DNA from: Desulfovibrionaceae bacterium
Lineage (GTDB): Bacteria; Desulfobacterota; Desulfovibrionia; Desulfovibrionales; Desulfovibrionaceae
NCBI GenBank assembly: GCA_016932995.1
Contig: JAFGBU010000020.1
Span: 35,702-99,701, forward strand
Direction: 5' to 3'
Length of the DNA stretch: 64,000 bases
Every line of letters begins with the position of its first letter. Within the stretch, counting starts at the first letter, position 1. This document shows positions 59,177-64,000 of this stretch, piece after piece. Under the pieces are notes generated by a model. That model had not been told where the DNA came from. It made no database searches and was given only the letters and a program-made list of their open reading frames with translations. A program made the position numbers and the translations under genes.

Positions 59177-59959
59177 CTAGCGGCCGAAAAAGGTCGTGTC
59201 CTCGGTGCCGAGATACGCGGCGACCACGTTCTGGTCCCTGCTGACCTCTTGGGGCGAGCCCTGGGCCAGCACGCTGCCGAAGTCCAGGACCACGACCTTG
59301 TCCGAGATGTCCATGACCACGCCCATGTCGTGCTCCACCAAAAGAACGGTCGCCCCCCACTCCTCGCAGATGTCCAGGATGTAGCGGGCCATGTCCTCGG
59401 TCTCCTCGAGGTTCATGCCGGCCATGGGCTCGTCCAGGAGGATCAGCCCGGGCTCCGAGGCCAGGGCCCGGCCGAGCTCGACCCTCTTCTGGACCCCGTA
59501 GGGCAGGCGGCCGGCGATCTGGTGCCGGTAGGGGGAGAGGTTCAGGAAGTCGATGACGTCCTCGACCCGCCTGCGGTGGGCCTGCTCGCGGCGCAGGGCC
59601 GGGCCCCAATAAAGGATCGCGGACAGCAGGCCGTAGTCCATCTGGCGGTGGCGGCCGACCATGAGGTTGTCCAGGACCGAGAGGCCCTTGAACAGGGCGA
59701 TGTTCTGAAAGGTGCGGGCCAGGCCCAGGCCGCTGCGCCTGTGGGCCGGCAGGGCCAAGAGGTCCCGGCCGGCGAGGGAGATGGCCCCCTCGTCCGGGGT
59801 GTAGCGCCCGCTTATGCAGTTGAGCATGCTCGTCTTGCCCGCGCCGTTGGGGCCGATGAGCGAGACGATGGCGCCCTTTTCAACACTGAAGCTCACCCCG
59901 ACCAGGGCGGCGATGCCCCGAAAGGTCAGGGTGACGTTCGATACGTCGAGTAATGCCAT
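59177..59959 (-). CDS. livG: LIV-type ABC ATPase LivG (cassette 2)
   Basis: 260 residues from ATG 59959; TTG 59965 two codons earlier is possible. No good SD, which suggests coupling to the CBS-ACT gene that ends 10 bases before. Walker A GPNGAGKTSMLN, signature PYGVQKRVELGRALASEP, Walker B LILLDEPMAGMN and VEHDMGVVMDISD. Confidence 0.93.
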   Translation of the reverse strand: MALLDVSNVTLTFRGIAALVGVSFSVEKGAIVSLIGPNGAGKTSMLNCISGRYTPDEGAISLAGRDLLALPAHRRSGLGLARTFQNIALFKGLSVLDNLMVGRHRQMDYGLLSAILYWGPALRREQAHRRRVEDVIDFLNLSPYRHQIAGRLPYGVQKRVELGRALASEPGLILLDEPMAGMNLEETEDMARYILDICEEWGATVLLVEHDMGVVMDISDKVVVLDFGSVLAQGSPQEVSRDQNVVAAYLGTEDTTFFGR

Positions 59960-59969
59960 TTTCAATAAG

Positions 59970-60623
59970 CTATTGCCAAAGATGCATGAAATCGGCCGGG
60001 CCCACGACCTTGTAGCCGCGCTCCTGCAGGGCCGCGGCTATGGGCGAGGCGTCCTCGGTGTCCACGCGCAGGACCACCAGCCGCCTGCCGTCATAGAAAA
60101 AGGTGCCCGTGGAAATGATGGACAGGTTCATGTTGGCGATGATCCCGGCGACCTCGTAGATGACCCCGGGCCGGTCCTCGACCTCGAAGGTGATGCGCGA
60201 GCCGCCCTCGCGCAGCCCCATCTCCTCGACAAGGACCTCGAGCATGACGCTGCGGTTGATGTATCCCAAAAGCCTGCCGTTGGCCCCGACCACGGCCAGC
60301 CCGGCCAGATTCATCTGGTGCATGAGATCGGCCGCGACCTCTATCTCGGTCTCCGGGGAGATGGTCTTGATGTCCTTGCGGATGATCTTGCCCACGGTGA
60401 GCTTGGACATGAGATAGTGGAGCTCGTGCTTGTCCAGGGAGGTCAGGATGCTCGGCAGGGCCGCGGTGATGTCCGAGTTGCGCACGTAGCCCTTGAGCGC
60501 CCCGTCCTCCACGACCAGGAGCATCCACAGCCGGCTCTCCTCCAACATCTTGCGGGCGTCCTTGACCAGGGTCTTGGGCGTGACGGTGACGAAATCGCGA
60601 ATCATCTTCAGCCCGACGTACAT
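59970..60623 (-). CDS. CBS-ACT domain protein (AcuB-like)
   Basis: 217 residues after GGCAGGAGGAAAGCC. Two CBS repeats (TVTPKTLVKDARKMLEE with DITAAL, and TISPETEIEVAADLM with GLAVVGANGRLLGYI) bind adenine nucleotides in this family, then an ACT domain (FEVEDRPGVIYEVAGIIANMN) that senses amino acids. First gene of the cassette 2 operon, a probable regulator or sensor of the acyl-CoA/transport genes; its target is not visible. Confidence 0.88.
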   Translation of the reverse strand: MYVGLKMIRDFVTVTPKTLVKDARKMLEESRLWMLLVVEDGALKGYVRNSDITAALPSILTSLDKHELHYLMSKLTVGKIIRKDIKTISPETEIEVAADLMHQMNLAGLAVVGANGRLLGYINRSVMLEVLVEEMGLREGGSRITFEVEDRPGVIYEVAGIIANMNLSIISTGTFFYDGRRLVVLRVDTEDASPIAAALQERGYKVVGPADFMHLWQ

Positions 60624-60708
60624 GGCTTTCCTCCTGCCCGGCTACGGCCGAAACGCGCACTCCGTCCGCCCCGCCCCCAAGGACCGGGCGCGGACCGGGC
60701 GCACTTGT

Positions 60709-60730
60709 GCCAGGCGCTGCAGCGCCTGGC
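60709..60730. repeat. 22-bp perfect palindrome in the hypA/CBS-ACT gap
   Basis: Half-site GCCAGGCGCTG joined directly to its complement. It lies in the divergent intergenic region, with a tandem copy of GGACCGGGCGC just before (60681, 60692). Could be an operator or form an RNA hairpin. TTGAT-N6-ATCAA at 60788 in the same gap is another symmetric element. Confidence 0.5.
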
Positions 60731-60809
60731 CCCAGCAACTGTTCAAAAAAGCCGTTTTTCCAGCTTTAGTCAAGAGGAAATTCGGCATTTGATTGGTCGA
60801 TCAACAGGT

Positions 60810-60844
60810 CCGGACGCGGCGGGCCTTGCCGCGTCCGGCGTTTT
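60810..60844 (+). terminator. Terminator-like hairpin in the hypA leader
   Basis: CCGGACGCGGC (60810) pairs with GCCGCGTCCGG (60828) around a 7-base loop, followed by CGTTTT. It stands 18 bases before the hypA ATG with no plus-strand gene upstream, so it is either a leader attenuator or the end of a small RNA. Confidence 0.6.
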
Positions 60845-60862
60845 CCGATAAGTCAATCAGCG

Positions 60863-61234
60863 ATGCACGAAATGTCCCTGGTCCAGCAGATAATGAACAT
60901 CGTAGTTCAGGAAAAACAAGCCCATGGCCTTGTCCGGGTGACCAGGGTGGTGATCAGCAACGGGGCCCTGGCCGGGGCGGTGACCGACTCCCTGGAGTTC
61001 GCCTGGGAGGCCCTGTCCCCGGGCACGGAGGTCGAAGGGGTCGAGCTCCTGGTCCAGGAGGTGCCCCTGAAGGTGTCCTGCGGCTCCTGCGGCGAGGTCT
61101 TCCTGCCGGAGAACAACTTCTGCATGCCCTGCCCCAAATGCGGCCTGGAGATCGGGCACCGGGTGCTCGAGGGCAAGGAGCTTCGGATCGAAAGCATAGA
61201 GGGCGACGACGGGTCCGACCAGGGACCCGTCTAG
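60863..61234 (+). CDS. hypA: Hydrogenase nickel incorporation protein HypA
   Basis: 123 residues. N-terminal MHEMSLVQQIM gives the nickel-binding H2-E3, and the zinc site is CGSCGEVF...CPKCG. Delivers Ni to [NiFe] hydrogenase large subunits with HypB. Poor SD (GATAAGTCAATCAGCG) and a terminator-like hairpin upstream suggest controlled expression. hypB starts 16 bases later. Confidence 0.95.
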   Translation: MHEMSLVQQIMNIVVQEKQAHGLVRVTRVVISNGALAGAVTDSLEFAWEALSPGTEVEGVELLVQEVPLKVSCGSCGEVFLPENNFCMPCPKCGLEIGHRVLEGKELRIESIEGDDGSDQGPV

Positions 61235-61250
61235 CAAGCCCAAGGAGCGG

Positions 61251-61907
61251 ATGATGGAAATCCCGGTGATCAGAAACATCCTCGAGGCCAACGAGCGCAT
61301 CTCCGAGGAGCTCAAGAAGGGCTTCGACGTCAGGCACATCCTGTGCCTGAACATCATGAGCTCGCCCGGGGCCGGCAAGACCAGCCTTTTGGAGCGCACC
61401 CTGCGCGATCTGCGCGGCGAGTTCAAGATGGCGGTGATCGAGGGCGACCTGCGCACCGACAACGACGCCCGCCGGGTGGCCGCCACCGGGGCCCAGGCCG
61501 TGCAGGTCAACACCGAGGGCGGCTGCCACCTGGACAGCTCCATGGTCCTGGAGGCGGTCAACAAGCTGGACCTGGAGGGCGTGGACATCCTGTTCGTGGA
61601 AAACGTGGGCAACCTGGTCTGCCCCGCGGAGTTCTCGGTCGGCGAGGACCACAAGATCACCCTGCTCTCGGTCGCCGAGGGCGACGACAAGCCCGAAAAA
61701 TACCCGCTGATGTTCCACCTGTCCTCGGTCCTGATCCTGAACAAGATCGACCTGCTGCCCTACGTGGACTTCGACCTTGGCGTGGCCGAGGGCCACGCCA
61801 GAAAATTGAACAAGAAAATCAATGTGTTTCCCCTGTCGTGCAAGACCGGCGAGGGCCTTGGGGCCTGGTACGAATGGCTCAGGGCCGCCCGGGCGGTCAA
61901 GAAATAA
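61251..61907 (+). CDS. hypB: Hydrogenase nickel incorporation GTPase HypB
   Basis: 218 residues from ATG 61251 (AAGGAGCGG). SIMIBI-class GTPase: Walker A SSPGAGKTSLLE, VIEGDLRTDNDA, nucleotide-dependent metal site GGCHLD, VENVGNLVCPAEF and NKIDLLPYVDFD. It lacks a long N-terminal histidine stretch or CxxCGC motif, so does not store nickel. Partner of HypA; the target hydrogenase is not in the window. Confidence 0.95.
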   Translation: MMEIPVIRNILEANERISEELKKGFDVRHILCLNIMSSPGAGKTSLLERTLRDLRGEFKMAVIEGDLRTDNDARRVAATGAQAVQVNTEGGCHLDSSMVLEAVNKLDLEGVDILFVENVGNLVCPAEFSVGEDHKITLLSVAEGDDKPEKYPLMFHLSSVLILNKIDLLPYVDFDLGVAEGHARKLNKKINVFPLSCKTGEGLGAWYEWLRAARAVKK

Positions 61908-61968
61908 GGCCCCCTGGCCGCAACCAGCCCGCCTGACAGCCAACCACCCCGGTTTTTTTGACAATTGA

Positions 61969-61997
61969 TTGACACTTGGCCCCCCAAGGCGTATATA
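61969..61997 (+). promoter_or_regulatory. Strong sigma-70-type promoter of the RTX gene
   Basis: TTGACA (61969) and TATATA (61992) separated by exactly 17 bases. A second TTGACA lies at 61958. An AT-rich leader follows (TTTTTTAGAAACC, TGTTTTGTTTTT). Transcription should begin near 62004. Confidence 0.75.
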
Positions 61998-62116
61998 GCT
62001 CTTGGGTTTTTTAGAAACCATATGTTTTTCTTGGTTTTTCTCTAGCCGTGGCAGGCCTGGCAAAGGCCTTGCAGGGCTAGGGGTGTTTGTTTTGTTTTTA
62101 GCTTATTAGTTTCAAT

Positions 62117-64000
62117 TTGACACAAAACACCGGACATCTGCCCCCCAATGGGGCCAACGGCGGGGGCCAGCCCGCGGGAAACCCCGCGGCCCCAAGTCCG
62201 GGCGCGCCCAACTTTTCCGGCCAGCCAGGGCCCCTTGGCCAATCCGGAACCGGCGGCCAGGGCTTTGCCCAGGGCCTGCTCCTGGCCCAGGCAGGCAACG
62301 GCCAGCCCGGGGACGGGGCCGCCTTCGACATGACAAGCGACGAGGTCCTGGGCTACCTGGCCGGAAACGAGCCGGGCAACGACCTGGTGTTCACCGAGGT
62401 CAACGAGGACGGGTTCACCGTAACCGCAAGCGACGAGTTTCTCAGCCTGTTCGGCGAGGAGGGATCAAACGGCCAGAACGGCGGCCAGAACGGGCTCTGG
62501 GGCAACGGGCTGCTGTCCCTGGAAACAGGCCCTGATGGAGGCCAGCACCTGACCCTGCACCTGGCCAGCGTGCTCAATGTGCCGAGCATCCTTTTCGGAC
62601 CCATCAATTTCCCACAATCATTGAATTTCACGCCCTTCACCCCCCAACAGTTCGCGACCTTCGCCCACACCGTCGCGCTCGTCCAATCGCTGGGCGCCGC
62701 TGACCTGCACCAGTTCCTGCCCCCTGACTCGCCCAGCACGGACAACACAACCACAATCCAGGTCGAGCTCGGCGCGCCCACGGACGACGTGCTCCACGGC
62801 CAGGACGGCAACGACATCCTGTACGGCGGTCCGGGCGAGGACACGCTCTATGGCGGAGGCGGCAACGACGTCCTGTTCGGCGGCAGCGGCAACGACAAGC
62901 TCTACGGCCAGGACGGAAACGACATCCTGTACGGCGGTTCCGGAGACGACAGGCTATACGGCGGAAACGGAAACGACATCCTGTACGCCGAGGCCGGCAA
63001 CGACTACCTGTACGGCGAGGCCGGGGACGACGCCCTGTACGGCAATGAGGACAACGACCGGCTCGTAGGCGGGGCCGGGGCGGACATAATCAGCGGCAAC
63101 GAAGGCGTAGACACGGTCTACTACTACACCTCCAGCCAGGGCGTGACCATCAATCTGGCCACCGGCGAGGCCCTGGGCGGAGACGCCGAGGGCGACAGCC
63201 TGTCGGGCATCGAGAATGTGGCCGGGTCCTATCACGACGACGTGCTCATCGGCGACGCCGGAAACAACTACATCTACGGATACGACGGAAACGACCAGAT
63301 ACAGGGCGGGGCCGGAAACGACCGCCTCTACGGCCAGGGCGGCGATGACGTAATCCTGGGCAACGAGGGCGACGACTACCTGACCGGCGGGACAGGCGCG
63401 GATGAGCTCGACGGCGGCGGGGGCCGCGACATCGCCTACTACACCTCCTCGACCACAGGCGTGATCGTGGACCTGAACTCGGGCATGGGCTTTGGCGGCG
63501 AGGCCCAGGGCGACAGCCTGACGGACATCGAGGGCGTGGCCGGAAGCAATTACAACGACGTGCTCATCGGCGACAACCATGACAACTACCTCTACGGATA
63601 CGACGGACACGACCTGATCATCGGAAACCAGGGCAACGACTACCTCTACGGGTACGACGGACACGACTGGATTTCAGGCGACCAGGGCGACGACTATGTC
63701 CGCGGCGACGCCGGGGACGATATACTCTTCGGCGGCCAGGGCAATGACAGGCTCTACGGCGGCGACGGAGACGACCTGGTTTCAGGCGAGCAAGGCAACG
63801 ACTACCTCTACGGCCACGAGGGCGACGACTCGCTCATCGGCGGGGCGGGAAACGACTATCTGGTCGGCGGGGCAGGCGCTGACCTGCTCGACGGCGGCGA
63901 GGGCATTGACTCGATCAACTACCGCAGCTCCACAGCCGGGGTGAGCATCGACCTGGCCACCGGAGCGGCAAGCGGCGGCGAGGCAGAGGGCGACAGCATC
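62117..64000 (+). CDS. RTX calcium-binding repeat protein, 3' partial
   Basis: At least 628 residues, running off the window. The frame opens after a stop at 62099; no ATG with a ribosome binding site precedes the repeats. TTG 62117 is taken because the region up to ATG 62330 (GNGQPGDGAAFDM and similar Gly/Gln/Pro/Asn sequence) already reads like coding; a start at 62330 is the alternative. From about residue 220 come many GGxGxDxLx nonapeptides (DGNDILYGG, AGNDYLYGEAGDDALYG), forming calcium-bound beta-rolls, with three interspersed modules of the V-x-I-D-L-x-T-G...GDSLxxIExVxGS type. Probably a type I-secreted adhesin or S-layer-like protein; the secretion signal would be at the missing C-terminus. 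Confidence 0.85.
   Translation, partial: MTQNTGHLPPNGANGGGQPAGNPAAPSPGAPNFSGQPGPLGQSGTGGQGFAQGLLLAQAGNGQPGDGAAFDMTSDEVLGYLAGNEPGNDLVFTEVNEDGFTVTASDEFLSLFGEEGSNGQNGGQNGLWGNGLLSLETGPDGGQHLTLHLASVLNVPSILFGPINFPQSLNFTPFTPQQFATFAHTVALVQSLGAADLHQFLPPDSPSTDNTTTIQVELGAPTDDVLHGQDGNDILYGGPGEDTLYGGGGNDVLFGGSGNDKLYGQDGNDILYGGSGDDRLYGGNGNDILYAEAGNDYLYGEAGDDALYGNEDNDRLVGGAGADIISGNEGVDTVYYYTSSQGVTINLATGEALGGDAEGDSLSGIENVAGSYHDDVLIGDAGNNYIYGYDGNDQIQGGAGNDRLYGQGGDDVILGNEGDDYLTGGTGADELDGGGGRDIAYYTSSTTGVIVDLNSGMGFGGEAQGDSLTDIEGVAGSNYNDVLIGDNHDNYLYGYDGHDLIIGNQGNDYLYGYDGHDWISGDQGDDYVRGDAGDDILFGGQGNDRLYGGDGDDLVSGEQGNDYLYGHEGDDSLIGGAGNDYLVGGAGADLLDGGEGIDSINYRSSTAGVSIDLATGAASGGEAEGDSI

Noticed and set aside
60788..60803. 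FNR box before hypA
   Set aside because: The half-sites TTGAT and ATCAA are six, not four, bases apart, so it does not match the FNR consensus; kept only as an unassigned symmetric element.
62148..62333. Small open frame before the RTX repeats starting MGPTAG
   Set aside because: Arg/Pro/Ala-rich out-of-frame translation with no SD; the overlapping RTX frame is more plausible.
62850..63068. Thr/Ser/Cys-rich repeat protein in another frame over the RTX region
   Set aside because: It is the shadow of the GGxGxD repeats read one frame off; the real frame gives canonical RTX nonapeptides and continues to the window end.

Overview
The window reads as chromosome of a GC-rich, anaerobic, Gram-negative deltaproteobacterium, most likely of the Desulfovibrionales. 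This is inferred from gene content and order: dcw cell-division genes, a yceD-rpmF-plsX-fabH-fabG-acpP-fabF-glyA-dCMP deaminase-ribD-ribE run, ribBA-ribH-nusB-leuS-lptE-holA, radC-acyP-lon, a selenocysteine-containing HesB-like protein, hypAB, and duplicated LIV transporter/phenylacetate-CoA ligase cassettes. No database was searched. No tRNA, rRNA, CRISPR array, insertion sequence or prophage was recognised. Most of the window is a compact core genome with short intergenic gaps.

Layout. Bases 1-5937: end of the dcw cluster (murB, cut by the window edge, ftsQ, ftsA, ftsZ) and a radical SAM protein. Bases 5940-10908: an FmdB-type zinc ribbon, then a ZraP-like periplasmic protein behind a good sigma-54 promoter with five upstream TGCACA motifs, followed by a DUF4405-type membrane protein, a PAS histidine kinase and a sigma-54 activator. 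Together these look like a self-contained envelope or metal stress circuit. Bases 10965-13767: an HDOD protein, a NifU C-terminal-type Fe-S scaffold and gltX. Bases 13840-23026: rpmB, divergent from a long fatty-acid, one-carbon, nucleotide and riboflavin operon. Bases 23023-26699: an RND/MMPL transporter and an NAD-dependent epimerase on the minus strand (resembling HpnN and HpnA), splitting the riboflavin genes. Bases 27115-37096: ribBA, ribH, nusB, leuS, lptE, holA, radC, acyP, lon. Bases 37242-45392: a CsgG-like protein, the first LIV transporter operon ending in a phenylacetate-CoA ligase, a second FmdB protein and hemC.

Bases 45481-51200 hold smaller or accessory genes: a 72-residue unknown protein whose ribosome binding site is perfectly complementary to an upstream anti-SD in a leader with alternative pairings; cobT; an SH3-like lipoprotein; a WcbI-like protein with a glycosyltransferase; and a pyrR-aroK-ykgJ operon. 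Bases 51433-51771 encode a HesB/IscA-like selenoprotein read through an in-frame TGA with a SECIS-like hairpin. Bases 51842-60623 (minus strand) hold a second LIV cassette with its own phenylacetate-CoA ligase, a long-chain-type acyl-CoA synthetase and a CBS-ACT regulator at its head. Bases 60863-61907 are hypA-hypB. From about 62100 to the end is the start of a large RTX calcium-binding repeat protein, cut by the window edge.

The observations most worth a second look are the selenoprotein, the leader of the 72-residue gene, the sigma-54/ZraP-like circuit with a duplicated C-terminal module in its membrane partner, the transporter/epimerase pair breaking the riboflavin operon, and a terminator-like hairpin in the hypA leader.
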